Shown here piece after piece: positions 45,425-58,134 of a stretch of 64,000 nt of DNA. The notes under the pieces are model-generated. The model did not search any database, was not told where the DNA came from, and saw only the letters and a program-made list of their open reading frames with translations. Within the stretch, counting starts at the first letter, position 1. Every line of letters starts with the position of its first letter. Origin of the DNA: Lepisosteus oculatus (Eukaryota; Chordata; Actinopteri; Semionotiformes; Lepisosteidae); assembly GCF_040954835.1 (NCBI RefSeq), contig NC_090718.1, forward strand, positions 16,011,532-16,075,531, written 5' to 3'. The position numbers were made by a program, and so were the translations under genes.

Positions 45425-46345
45425 ATGTCTGTCCTGTGATTTGTTAGGGGTTTCATGTAATTGTGTGTCCAAGTAGTCCGGACTGCTGTGCTATGTGTTG
45501 TTTGTCTTGTGAATTTTCTGTTTTACACCTATTGTATCCATAGTGGTACGGGCCAAATCCTATTTAAAGGGTGTTGCGAGCACTGGGGTTTGTTGGGAGT
45601 GGTAAGTTAGGAGTCTGGAAATGAGAGCAAGGTGCGAGTGGATATGATAAAAAGATTGTTCCTTTATTTTGTTTCTGATACCTGGTGAAGAGACGCAGTG
45701 AGTGTTTGTGTGGCCAGCTGCGTCAACTTCAATAAAACTGGCCTTTTGGTTTGTTTGAGTGCTGACTTGCTATGGTGTATTTTTTCTCTCTGTGAACAAC
45801 ACGTCCTACGGCCAACACTACCCACACAGGAGGTGTGTGCGTGACAGCTCCTCAGCTGCAGCAGGAGTCCAAGTGTGCACAGATTTCTTGTTGGGGTTTG
45901 TTGTTTGAAGTTTCTGTTTCGATGTAGGAAGCAATTGTGCCAATACGTGGTCCGAGTTATAGCACGGGACGAGAGCTCCCGAAGAGCGCCTGCCTCCTGC
46001 CCGATTCGACGTCTAAAATCATCACAGAACGAGAGGAGCCAACAGGAATGCAAGTCTCTTCTGGTGAGGAGCCTCCGACACAGCCCCCAGTACTGGGTGT
46101 GCAGAAAGAATCCTGTTCTACAGTTGTGGTGCGAAATGGCCTCCAGTCCTTGTCAAATGCTGGGTTTCTCTGGACTGCAGTCCCCTCCGCATTTGGATGA
46201 TTGTGATTGGTGTTGCTGTAGCTGTGCTGTCCTGAGACTGACTGGTGTCAAGACCAGCTGTACTCTGGGATCAGCAGGGCCTAGTGGTGGTATGAATTGT
46301 GGCCTCTGTTTCTCAGGTGTAACAAGTGTTAGATTACTCTGTTCT

Positions 46346-46350
46346 GTATG
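46346..46350. other. Empty site of the 330-bp element in unit 3
   Basis: A single GTATG joins the two flanks precisely (ctGTATGtttatc). Confidence 0.85.
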
Positions 46351-46448
46351 TTTATCAATAGTGGGTACTGGCCTAATTCAGCCCTGCACTCGCTGTTGGC
46401 TGTTTTTCTCTGCGCAAGGCGGATGTTTCTACAGATTGATTAAAGTTT

Positions 46449-47694
46449 CTACAGAGTGTACTCCTGGTCTGTGAGGGGACCCCACACTTCACTGCCGTAT
46501 AGGGCAATGGGTTGGATTACACTTTCAGATATTTGGAGCCAAATTCTTGTTGGTGGGTTGACATTGAAGAGCCTCCTTCTTATTGCGTAGAAAGCCCTGA
46601 GTGCCTTCTCCCTCAGTGCCTTCACTGCCAGGTCAAAGCTCCCAGAAGAGCTGATGGTGAGACCGAGATATGTGTAGCTGGATGTGTGCTCCAATGTGTT
46701 GTTGTTCAGTGTGAATTTTGTACCCGTTTCCCTGAGGTCTGGCTTTCTCCTGGAAAACCATAACTCTGGTCTTGTCCAGATTGACTGGCAGTGCCCAGGT
46801 GTGACAGTCCTGCTCCAGCAGTGCCAGGCTCTGCTGTTCTGGGTCCAGATGGGCTGGCAGTGCCAGGCTCTGCTGTTCTGGGTCCAGATTGACTGGCAGT
46901 GCCCAGGTCTGACAGTCCTGCTCCAGCAGTGCCAGGCTCTGCTGTTCTGGGTCCAGATGGGCTGGCAGTGCCCAGGTGTGACAGTACTGCCCCAGCAGTG
47001 CCAGGCTCTGCTGTTCTGGGTCCAGTTTGGCTGGCAGTGCCCAGATGTGACAGTCCTGCTCCAGCAGTGCCAGGCTCTGCTGTTCTGGGTCCAGATGGGC
47101 TGGCAGTGACCAGGTCTGACAGTGCTGCTCCAGTAGTGCCAGGCTCTGCTGTTCTGGGTCCAGATGGGCTGGCAGTGCCTGGGTCTGACAGTGCTGCTCC
47201 AGCAGTGCCAGGCTCTGCTGTTCTGGGTCCAGATGGGCCATCAGAGCCCAGGTGTGAATGTGATGGGATGTGTGGCGGTTTGGTAGGAAGCCAGTCTGAC
47301 TCTAATGCAGGACATTGTGCTCAGTAAGGAGGGCCGGTTATCAGATATTCAAGACTGAAGCCCCGGTACCTGTTGGGGTCGAGTCTGTCTCCATTCTTAC
47401 AGACGGGCGTGATCAGTCCTTGATTCCAGGCCTCAGGGAAACAGCCGGCCGTCAGGACGAGGTTGAGGAGTTTGAGCAGGCTTTGCTGCAGGTCTGAGCT
47501 CCAGTTGGGTCAAGCGTTGTTGACTGTGTCTTGGCTACAGGCCTTTTGTGGTCTGAGAGTTGTCTGTTTGTGTATGTGCCTATCTTCTTTAGGGTGTGCA
47601 TGTAGTGTCTAACCATCTCACAGTATCTGAGGCGCAGCTCAGAGTGGTGTGGTGTTGTTTTAGTTCTGGTAGTTCTCTTCAGTTGTTTCTGCAC
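46449..47694 (-). mobile_element. Core-deleted LINE remnant, unit 3 copy, with 66-bp expansion
   Basis: Same element with a 66-bp tandem expansion inside it and a loss of about 37 bp near 47,355. Confidence 0.8.
46780..47245 (+). repeat. 66-bp minisatellite inside the LINE, unit 3 only
   Basis: Seven copies of the core CAGGCTCTGCTGTTCTGGGT against one in units 1 and 2. The period is mostly 66 bp (22 codons), with one short repeat near 46,863. On the minus strand the repeats stay in frame with the LINE motif (DPEQQSLALLEQDCHTWALP). Confidence 0.92.
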
Positions 47695-50036
47695 TCTGTA
47701 TCAAACCATTTGATATTGTTTCTGAGTGTGTTTCATATGAATGTAGTAATTTTGATTTTAAGGCTAGTTTCTCAAAAACATGGTTTAAATTTATGAACGA
47801 TTTGTTGGTTTGATACAGAGCGTTTTGAAATGTAAGGGATCAAGTAATGGGTTTATTTGCTGCTGAAAAGAGAAGAAAGAAAAAAAAAGAAATGAGACAA
47901 TTAGCTTGTAATGAGTTTATAACAACAGTAATTAGATTCCTGCAAGCACTCTTTTCATTGTCCAACAACTGAAAGCTTTTAGGTATAAAGGAAGGGTCCT
48001 CTAATATTTGATGTGTGAGATTGTCGTTCTATTGGAGATGTTAGTGAGTCTGAGGATTTGTGTTAATATGACAATATGACAATACAATACAATGCTACTA
48101 CTATTAATAATACAGCATGGCAAGACTTCTTTCAGTCATTTCCCACCCCTCCACCTCAGTGAATCACACATGTTAAACTTCCATCTCGTGTTCCAGATCA
48201 GACATGAGCAATCCTATATTACAAATACTTACCACCAGACAATTTAACCAGACAATAATTTAAGCAATTATTAATTCAACAGAAGCAGCAGGACGAGTAA
48301 AGTGCCCCTCTGATGGCCGGTCCGTGGAATTAAACTGGAAAATTTCTTAGAAATGATTATTCTTACAATAATGTGCCAATGGCGCCGCTTGGTGGTCATT
48401 CAGCAAAATTTCACCGAAAGTTTGTTTAATTAAAATACCGTTAGTAATGTTCGTATTAATACGTTATTTTAATTTTAAATATATTTAAGCATTTTCAACA
48501 GCAAAGAATGCAAAGAATACATTGCATTGCAAACAAGAGTAATGAATGAATGAATGAATGTATTGTACATGGATACAAAATACAAAAAAAATACAATAAA
48601 CCCAAAATTAAAATAACATTCAAAAGGCGCGAGTCGATGACGTCAGAAGGAAGTCGCCCACAGGGCGTATGGGTAATGTAGTTTCTGTAGTTCTCTGGCC
48701 CGCACTGCCCACGTGTTTCGGTGATTTGATTGAACATCAGAATTAATTATATTGTACCATTTCAGCGTGTTTATCGTGTCATGGATTTCCATGACTGTCT
48801 TGTGGGTTCTCTTGTGTGTCATGTTTATTTTAGTGGGTGGCAGTGCTGGGGCCCTGAACTGTAATCATTCGTGTTACTCATCATCATTGTTACTGTGACC
48901 CTCCTGGGAGGAGTGGACCTTTGTAAGATTCCTGTCCTGGCAAGCAGCAGGTGACAGTTTGCTGTCCGACTCAATTACACCTCCGCTACCTCATTTCACC
49001 TCTTTCACCAGCCTGTAAAGGGGGTTGTGATAGTATGGGGTCTTTCTCTTTAACAACCTCAAACCGCAGGAAAGAAATGCTTCATTTATAAGATTGAAAT
49101 ATAACCAGAAAGTATAAAAATAGCTATTTGTGTGTATCATGTCAGAAATATTTGTTTTTATTTTTAAAGAATTTAGAAGAGAAATATGATTAATAAGGCA
49201 GCAGAATCCATTTAAACTGTCATTTTCCTGTTTAGGTTGGAAAGTTTAATTTGATCAAGTCCACTTGAGTGCCTAAGCAACTATTTGGGTAGTTTGGCTG
49301 GTGTGGTGGTGCTCTCCAAATACCTGATCCAAACGGACAGAGAGACAAAGTGAGAAAGAAAAGGTGTAAATAACAGATATATCATATGCAGAATACAGTA
49401 ATGTGCTGTTCAGCACAGTGACCTAGAGTGAAGATGGAAATCAGTCATTCTAGTGCTCTCAATGGTTTTCCATTACAAACGGACCAGGGCTTCCTGAGAC
49501 ACAGGCAGTTGGAGTTATATAGAGTTAGAGGTTGTTTTCACGGCACCAGCCGACTAAAGCAGAGACCTCCTTCCACTCCAGAATTTTTTTTTTATTTGGG
49601 TGGGATCATCTGGAGTCTTGATTCCTTTCACGGAGTCAGCAGTAGATACACAGCTGTTAGCATAGGAGGAGTACAGAAGAGGTGACAGCAGTGCTGGGGA
49701 CCCTGGTATCTCTTCCACTGAGGACCCTCTGGCACAACCAGAGGTGTGAAATTGAAATTGTTTGGAAGGAATGGGAAGCTAAAGGCAGAGTCACAATCTC
49801 TGATTCATGTAATCAAAACAGTAAGTTCTTTCCTCAGGCAGCTTCGTTAGAACATTTTAAATAGATGTAAAAGTGTATTTACAGACTATATCAGCCCTTA
49901 TCTTTATTAACCTGGTTTAATCTTTTTTTCAGAAGTGTAAATATATTATACTATGTACCCCTGATGGTATTATTGATGTGCTATAAATATACTCTTGTTT
50001 GTATTGTATCTATTCTTATTGCTACCATAAAAAGTT

Positions 50037-52163
50037 AAAAAGAACTGCACTTTCGAGAAATGTCCACTGGGCGGCGACAGAGATACACGAGTCTATGGCG
50101 GCGAGTCCAATAGCGCCTCCGTACAGATCCTCGTTGTGCAAAGATTGAAAATCAATACAGATGATAACTGTGACGTTTGTGACAGCAACTCTGAAAGATA
50201 ACGTAAAGAAGGAAACTAATATTGACATTACTTTTAAAGAAGTTAAATAATACTACATTTTAAACCTATTGAAAGTAATATGAAAATATCGTTTGTATTT
50301 AAAAAAATATGATACTTCATAATAATTAACGAAATGCTGTGAGAGGAGACCCATGTTTAAACACTTTAAAACGGATGTAAATGCGTCTGTACAGACAATT
50401 TGAAACATGTACGGACCTCATCTGCTTTTGTTTACTATTAAACAAGATTACTTGTTTAATCTTTTTCCATAACATGTACATGTATTATCGTATGTACCCC
50501 TGGCTATACTCTGTGTTATATGTATTCTTGTTTTTATGGCATGTATTGTTGTTATAATTAAAAATAAAAAGACGCGAATCGATTACGTCAAAAGGAAGTC
50601 GCCACAGGGCTTGTGGGAAATGTAGTCTCCATAGTGCTCTGGACTGCGCTCCGCACGTGTTCCGCAGATTTGATTGAGCATCAGAATTAATTATACAATG
50701 TCAGTGTATTTACCGTGTCGCGGATTTCTATGTCTGTCTTACAAGACGGACTCGGCAGGAGCTGTTCCTTGCTCTCCGGAGTGAAGCTGCTCTGGGAAGA
50801 GACGAGCAAATCTTTAGACTCTTTGTAAATGAGACATCATCATGACAGCTGTGCCGACCTGCTCTTTATAGGCCTGTTGAACCTGTTTGTGTAAAAAGCA
50901 GGAGTCTTGTGTACCCCTGATTGTGTTATGTGTACTCTAGTGTGTTTGCAGCGCTCGTCCTGCCTGGTTTATCAACTCGACACAGAAACAAAACCCACTG
51001 CCGTCGTGTCTGTGGGTTTCTGAGCTCTCTTGTCTTGTTTGCAAACTTTTCTCCGGTGTTTATTTTACTTTGTTAAATAAAACGTGGTTGCCGGGGCAAC
51101 GGAGCTGCAGTAGTGTTTGCCGGAGCGGGTCTGACCTCCAGCAGGTCAACAGGCGGCTTTTTTAATCTAATCTGCGAGAAAAACAGAAACTTAAGAAACT
51201 TTAGTCTAAAAAGCGCTGGCTGGAGTATTTTGTGGAAGAAACGGTGACTCGCAGGCTGTGGGACAGGACTATCAGGGACACATCAGCGCTGGACACCAGC
51301 CTCACACCGCTGGGCTCACTGCACCATGAGCGAGTCCGTCGGCGCCTCCTCCTGCTGGGGTGTGTTACCTGGGCTGCTGTCTGTGTGGAGTCTGCATGCT
51401 CTGCCCCTGTTCTCATGGGTCTGGTGTCCTGGGGTGCTGTGTGTGTGGAGTCTGCATGCTCTGCTCCTGTTCTCATGGGTCTGGTTTCCTGGGGTGCTGT
51501 CTGTATGGAGTCTGCATACTCTGCCCCTGTTCTCATGGGTCTGGTTCCTGGGGTGCTGTCTGTGTGGAGTCTGCATGCTCTGCCCCTGTTCTCATGGGTC
51601 CTGTTCCTGGGGTGCTGTCTGTGTGGAGTCTGCATGCTCTGCCCCTGTTCTCATGGGTCTGGTTTCCTGGGGTGCTGTCTGTGTGAAGTCTGCATGCTCT
51701 GCCCCTGTTCTCATGGGTCTGGTGTCCTGGGGTGCTGTCTGTGTGGAGTCTGCATGCTCTGCCCCTGTTCTCATGGGTCTGGTTTCCTGGGGTGCTGTCT
51801 GTGTGGAGTCTGCATGCTCTTCCCCTGTTCTCATGGGTTCGGTTTCCTGGGGTACTGTCTGTGTGGAGTCTGCATGCTCTGCCCCTGTTCTCATGGGTCT
51901 GGTGTCCTGGGGTGCTGTCTGTGTGGAGTCTGCATGCTCTGCCCCTGTTCTCATGGGTCTGGTGTCCTGGGGTGCTGTCTGTGTGGAGTCTCCATGCTCT
52001 GCCCCGTTCTCATGGGTTCAGTTTCCTGGGGTGCTGTCTGTGTGGAGTCTGCATGCTCTGCCCCTGTTCTCATGGGTCCTGTTCCTGGGGTGCTGTCTGT
52101 GTGGAGTCTGCATGCTCTGCCCCTGTTCTCATGGGTCTGGTTTCCTGGGGTGCTGTCTGTGTG
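50037..52163 (+). repeat. Module C2 of unit 3
   Basis: Same order with more substitutions. The SINE head and about 200 bp before it are lost, replaced by the expanded 60-bp array. Confidence 0.75.
51366..52163 (+). repeat. 60-bp minisatellite expanded in unit 3, 13 copies plus partial
   Basis: Thirteen tandem copies with periods of 59-60 bp, ending exactly at the unit boundary. Because 60 is a multiple of three, open frames of up to 318 codons appear on both strands; these are by-products. Confidence 0.93.
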
Positions 52164-52414
52164 GATACCTGGTGAAGAGACCCAGTGAGTGTTTGTGTGG
52201 CCAGCTGCGTCAACTTCAATAAAACTGGCCTTTTGGTTTGTTTGAGTGCTGACTTGCTATGGTGTATTTTTTCTCTCTGTGAACAACACGTCCTACGGCC
52301 AACACTACCCACACAGGAGGTGTGTGCGTGACAGCTCCTCAGCTGCAGCAGGAGTCCAAGTGTGCACAGATTTCTTGTTGGGTTTTGTTGTTTGAAGTTT
52401 CTGTTTGTATGTAG

Positions 52415-53063
52415 GAAGCAATTGTGCCATCGCGTGGTCCGAGTTATAGCACGGGACGAGAGCTCCCGAAGAGCGCCTGCCTCCTGCCCGATTCGACGTC
52501 TAAAATCATCACAGAACGGTGAGGAGCCTCTGACACAGCCCCCAGTACTGGGTGTGCAGAAAGAATCCTATTGTACAGTTTTGGTGTGAAATGGCCTCCA
52601 GTTCTTGTAACATGATGGGTTTCTCTGGACTGCAGTCCCAGTGCACTCCGCTTTGGATTTGCAGTGGTGTTTTCTACAATGGAAAACCCTTTGTTTGTAC
52701 AGAATGGAAATGGCAGTCTGCATGTTTTAATAATCTAATGTGATCATGTACTACAGCTTAAACACTGAGCCAGGTGACGTTTGATTCTAAAAGATTTCTC
52801 TATCATTTCAGCGGCGCCTTGTCTGCGGCAGCCCGGCAGCTCCTCCTCCCTTCCAGCTGAGACTCTTCCCTCTCCAGAGGTGGGTTAGTGCTCTCAGGTC
52901 ATCTTCTCTCACACAGCTGCGGGGCAGAAACGCTACTTCCACTGGGCAGAGAGCAGACGGGCAGTGGGAAGGGCAGCCCTGTGTTTGGGGATCAGGGCTG
53001 TCCCTGCTGAGGGATGCTTTCAGAGCCAAAGCAACTGGCTGGGTTATGAACTTTATGGTGTGA
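52415..53063 (+). other. Candidate three-exon segment, unit 4 copy
   Basis: Same layout. The first segment carries several substitutions that make it resemble module A2 (for example GACGAGAG where units 1-3 have GACCAGAG). The frame stays open. Confidence 0.25.
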
Positions 53064-55925
53064 TCCAAATATGACATACAAAGACAGAGAATGAGAAAGA
53101 AATAGTATTGCATGTATCTGATCAAAACAGTCTCTTTCAGACAAAACAAATATTGAACAAAAACTTAGTTGCAACACACTGCACTACACTTTCTTCTAGG
53201 CTGACATTACTGATAGTTTGTGCTGTCTTCCTTTCAGTCTGCAGGGTGTGCATCTTTTTCCTCAGCTTCCTACACGAGGAATCAGTTTCTCCTGCCCTGG
53301 TTTCACTCCTTTATATCTCACAATCTTCTGCAGCTCCTGGAGGCTGACGACATGTTTGCTGTTTCTGAAAAATTGCTGACTGGCTCATCAGCACAATTGC
53401 TGATTCAAAATCCTTTACTCACATGTTGCCTTAGCCTCTGTATCACAGAGATGTCTTCTGGGTTGGGTAGATCGATAGTGTGCTTTTGCTCAGTTGCTCT
53501 GCTCAATGCGTGGTCTTTTAACTCCGGCTGGGTACGAGCACCTCACTCTCCACACGGCTTTCCAAGGCTCTGTCATCGTGTGTGAGGATGTTGTGTAGCT
53601 CGTGAAACAGTTCCCCCATTTGAGCCCTGGATTTACTGGGTACTTGAATACCTGAATCTTGCCGTCAGTCCTGATCACCTTGTTTTTGTTCTGCAAGGAC
53701 AAGGCACCTCCCCAGCACTGAACACAAACTGATACTGGCGGGTTGATTGTGTTGTGGTGTGAGTTTGTGTCTGTGGGGGTGAGGTGTCCCCTGCAGCGCG
53801 AACAAACATGCAGACTCCACACAGACAGCAGCCCTGGAATCAAACCCAGGGCCCCGGTGCTATGAGGCAGCGATGCTAACCACTGTGCCGCAGTGTTGCC
53901 CCCTTTGAAAATGTCTGACTTCCGTTTAATTTGAGGTCACAAGCTTATAAATGGTCTCACAACGTTTGTCTCATCTCAGGTTTCTCTGACCAGGCCCAAG
54001 GACCTGTAGTCACTGACAGCTTCTGCAGTCTGACGGTTCATTTCAGTAGGCTGGAGGGATGGCGCAATTATCCTCAAATCAGTGAGTATTGTTTTGCTCT
54101 TGTAACATGAAACATCAAAGAGAAGTCAACAGACTATTCCGTGAAACTGTTCAGACTGGCCCGTGGTGATTTTCTGGGTCCTTTAGTAAGCTGTCCGGGA
54201 CTGTGTCATCGACACACTTTGTGAGAAGCCAGTCTGTGTGTTTGCTCTTGTGATCATTCGTGAACGAATGTAAGAGAGTGTAAGAGAGGGAGAAGATTCG
54301 GCCCTGGAGTGATCCACTTTTCTATTTAACAACCTCAAACTGCAGGAGAGAAATGCTTCATTTCTAAGATGGAAATATAATCAGAAAGTATAATTAGCCA
54401 TTTGTGTATATCATGTCAAAAAATGTTTTATATATAAAAAGAATTTAGTAGAGACATTTGCTTAATAAGGCAGTAGAATAAATGTTGTGATGCTGGTGTG
54501 ATGGTGCTCTCCAACAAACTGATACAAATGGACAGAGAGACAAAGTGAGAAAGAAAATGTGTACATAACAGACATATATGCAGAATACAATACAGTGCTG
54601 TAAAGTACAGTACCCTAGAGTGAAGATGGAAATCATTCATTCTGGTGCAGAAGAAATGAATCTGCTCTCAATGGTTTTCCTGTACAATTGGAACACGTTG
54701 TGAATTCTACATAATTCACAGAAAACAAAATAAACAACTCATTCACTCCCCTGCTGTCCGTGACCCAGAGCTCAGTAATCATTTCACTACTGAAGATCAT
54801 GCAGTTTTTAATGCTTTTCATTTGAACATCCTACTTGTTAATATTTCCTCTTAGATGAGAATATTCTCTTCGGCGTGTCTTTACAACTCTTCTCTTATTG
54901 CTCCTCTTGTCAGTAATCCGGTGTGAAAGCTCTCTCTGTCGGAATCAATGTCTTACCTCTCCGTCTTGTGTTTCAGGTCTCCTCTGGCTGCTGACCCTGC
55001 CGTCAGGACAGAACACATCCCGCACTGACCACACTGCTGGGTTTACTGTACGTGACAATAAAGAGCTTGAGCAACACATCTAATGTGATCTCTGCACGCT
55101 TCCCGAGGAGGGTCCAGCAACGTTCTATATAGTGCACATCACCATCGGGATGAAAAACAAAAATCCCCAGTGGGAGTCCAGTCTTTCCCTGCTACGCAAA
55201 TTGCTTTTCGTTAGGTGAGGTCGCAAGTTCTTATTGGAGAATGTTGTACAGTTTCTTAATGCAATAGGGCGAGTAAGACTGAAGTTCCCCCCGTGTTGGC
55301 CGATCAGTGGAACGAAACTGAAAAAAGCTCCTTGAAACTGTGATTCATACACTGATACACTGGCTCAGCATGGTGCTCACCTGCTGTCCTTGGGTGTCTG
55401 CTGAAATTTGATTTTTTTTCAGGAGCACTGTGACCCAGAGCTCAATAATCATTTCAGCTACTGAAGATCATTCACTTTTTAATGCTTTTCATTTGAACAT
55501 CCTACTTGTTAGTATTTCCTCTTAGGTGAGAATACTCTGGTACTTTTCTGGGTCTTAGTTGAGTGAGCTTTATTAGAATAATTTAACAATACTTTCACCT
55601 CCACATAACACTCATAGATTTTTCAAGGGTTAAATATGGGAGCCACGTTTCTTACATGTTTCCTTTTGTAAGTTGATTCACAAAGCTTTCACCGCCTCCA
55701 CTCCAGTGAATCACTTTGTTTAGCAAGTGATCAGGTGGAACAGTTTAATTTCTTCCTGCAAATAATGCCTTTTCCTTTTTCATCCCATTCAAGTCTCCGT
55801 CCTAGTTAGTCATTGTGATGTAGAACGGCAGTGGTCCAGTTGAAAGGTTCAAGGTTTCACTGTGTTTTAGAGTGCAGATAAAGAAGATAATAGGAGAGGA
55901 AACTGGAAAAGCCGTGACTCTGTCA

Positions 55926-56536
55926 TTCCATTCAATTCAATTTATTTTCATATAGCACCTTTCACAACAAGGTTGCCCCAAGGCGCTTAACAATGCAGGT
56001 AAATATACATTTTGTGAATACAGAACTGAAGACAATGGAGGAAAGGAACCAAAGACTCAGTAAGGAGAATAAAATCCTCTAGGGGTCCAAGGTCAACTGG
56101 CTGCCCAACCCCTTTGGGCATGCTAACATTATATCATTAAAAAAAAAGAAAGAAATGAATGCGGGTATTAATCCATCCATCCATCACATTATCTGTATGT
56201 CAGTACCCCACGCAGGTCTCTGCAGACCAGCAGAATCCTCCTAAACGACAGCTGTATCCATGATGCCCCTCTTGGATCCATGGCACTGATGCAGCATTCA
56301 ACTCACATGGTGCCCAGCCCATGACAGACAGTATTTCTCCTCTGCAGTATCCCTGCGAGGCAGGACAGGTGCCTGACCTCTGAGAGCCTTGTAAGTAAGT
56401 AGAAGGAGTTTGAAGTCCGCCCTGTACCTGAGAGGAAGCCAATGAAGAGAGAGAAGTATGGGGGTTATGTGGTCATTCTTTCTGCTCCAAGTAACAATTC
56501 TAGCTGCTGCATTCTGTAAGTATTCAAACTCTTTGC
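55926..56536 (-). mobile_element. L2-type LINE 3' end, unit 4 copy
   Basis: Same as the others, with a few substitutions (for example aattcaattt in the tail where units 1-3 read aattaaattt). Confidence 0.8.
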
Positions 56537-57831
56537 TGTGACAAATCTAACGTACTTTAGGCAGACAAAACGACCTTAAAAAGCCACATGATTTTTAAGT
56601 AGTCTGTCTGTGTGTAGTAACAGTGGTTCACATTATTTCAGAACGTATACTCCCGTCTCTGTAACTTTCCTCAGTCAGCTAGTGAACATTCTGCATTTAC
56701 ACCACGAATGCACTACTTTGTCTCGCGCGCGGTCACACTGGCCGTCCACAGGCACGGGCAGGAGCAGGGAACACGAGGCCGCTCTGTAGTGCCCCTGTGG
56801 CTCTCCAGCAGAGGGGAGCACTTTGCTCAACAGCCCTGAGCCAAAGGACCCAGTGATAAAGCTGAAAATCTGGCAAGTCCCCCACTCTCCCTGGGGCGCT
56901 GAAGAGGATTTCATCTGATGCTGAGGTTCCTGTAACTCAACACAAAATTGAACACGGCGAGTTATGAGTTTGTGAAGAAGTGACAGCGGAACAATGTCAA
57001 ACAGGAAGTTAACCTACAGGAAAGAATGAATTGAATCTCTGATATTCAAGCACGCAGTGTGACGTCCACTGTCTATTCAAATCTACTCTGCAAGTCTTAC
57101 AATTCTTTTTCATACACCGTCTCCTGGTTATTGTTTTGTGAGTGCTTGAACTGTTTCTCAGTAGAAATAAGACCGATAACTCACTGCTTCAGGATGCACA
57201 CTATCGTCGATGAAACCTGTGGTGTAAGCAAGCGAAAAGAGACAGATCCTTCTAAATCACAGAGGCCATCGGGAGGGCAGAAACACTCTGCAACAGGTAG
57301 GAGCTGTGGAGCCGTGATTCCCCCGAGCCAGAGCCCTCGTCCTCCCTCGACAGTGAACTGAGCTCCAGCGACTGGAGCAGCTACCTGCCGTCGTGGGACC
57401 TCCTGCAGATTGGGAACGGGTAAGGCAATTCGACACGAGCCCACTCCTCTTCCCACTGCTTACACCCCTATAACAAATAGTTTCAGGGTATTCAAGTACA
57501 GGATAAAGAGATGACAGGTGTTCCCGATTGGCTGAGGATACAACTCTCTCTCTCTGAGAAAGCACACAGAGGTGGACAAAGCAATTAAATGCGTTTACAA
57601 GTCATTTCCTCTGTTTCTGGTCTTTCTTTACATATCAGAAAAGTGAACTGGTGGCTGTTGGAAAGTGTCTGCTCCGTACGTAATATTCATGTAAAAGATG
57701 TGATTAAATATCTTGGTATTAAGATTTTCAAAAAGGTGATTTTGTGATTTGATGTTCTCTACCTTAGTAAAATAAAAAAAAAACTTTATTCATGGTTGCT
57801 ATTTGTCAAACACGGGCAGAAGGAGGCCTAA

Positions 57832-58134
57832 ATGCTACAGGGTTTAGAGCATCTAATACCGATACCGACAGTATTATTTACAAAATTAAGCAAAGTAGGT
57901 GATGTATGTTTCCCTAATTTAATCATTCAGGAACTAGGTATTGATGCTTTTAAGAAACTAACAGTAGCCCATCAGAACCTATGGAAGAATTTACAACCTT
58001 TATTAGACTACAAGGAAAACAATGTAGTTATACGTGTACTAATAAATACTTCAGATCCCTCTCGCAATCTCACAATATCTTGTCAAACTATTTTGGAGCA
58101 CCTCTTTGGGGAAAGTGAGTGGAATCAAACATGA
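57832..58134 (+). CDS. Unidentified 100-codon frame, unit 4 copy
   Basis: Protein identical to that at 5638-5940. Confidence 0.25.
   Translation: MLQGLEHLIPIPTVLFTKLSKVGDVCFPNLIIQELGIDAFKKLTVAHQNLWKNLQPLLDYKENNVVIRVLINTSDPSRNLTISCQTILEHLFGESEWNQT

Larger units (their letters stand above)
34990..52163 (+). repeat. Macrosatellite unit 3 (complete, 17,174 bp, structurally distinct)
   Basis: Complete copy with the same module order. Up to about 44.4 kb it is almost identical to units 1 and 2. From there to its end it carries many more substitutions and small indels. It lacks the 5S-SINE (site at 45418) and the 330-bp element (site at 46346). It has expanded arrays at 46780-47245 and 51366-52163, eight instead of ten 50-bp repeats, and the short form of C1. 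Confidence 0.95.
45677..52163 (+). repeat. Half-2 sub-unit of unit 3 (diverged, with minisatellite expansions)
   Basis: Same order as the other half-2 copies, but without the 330-bp element and with 66-bp and 60-bp arrays expanded. Many scattered substitutions and small indels relative to units 1 and 2 are visible, for example near 47,345, 48,070 and 49,705. Confidence 0.85.

Noticed and set aside
51232-52222. Open frames of 298 and 318 codons in unit 3
   Set aside because: They are produced by the 60-bp repeat, whose period is a multiple of three, and open frames occur on both strands. No family resemblance.
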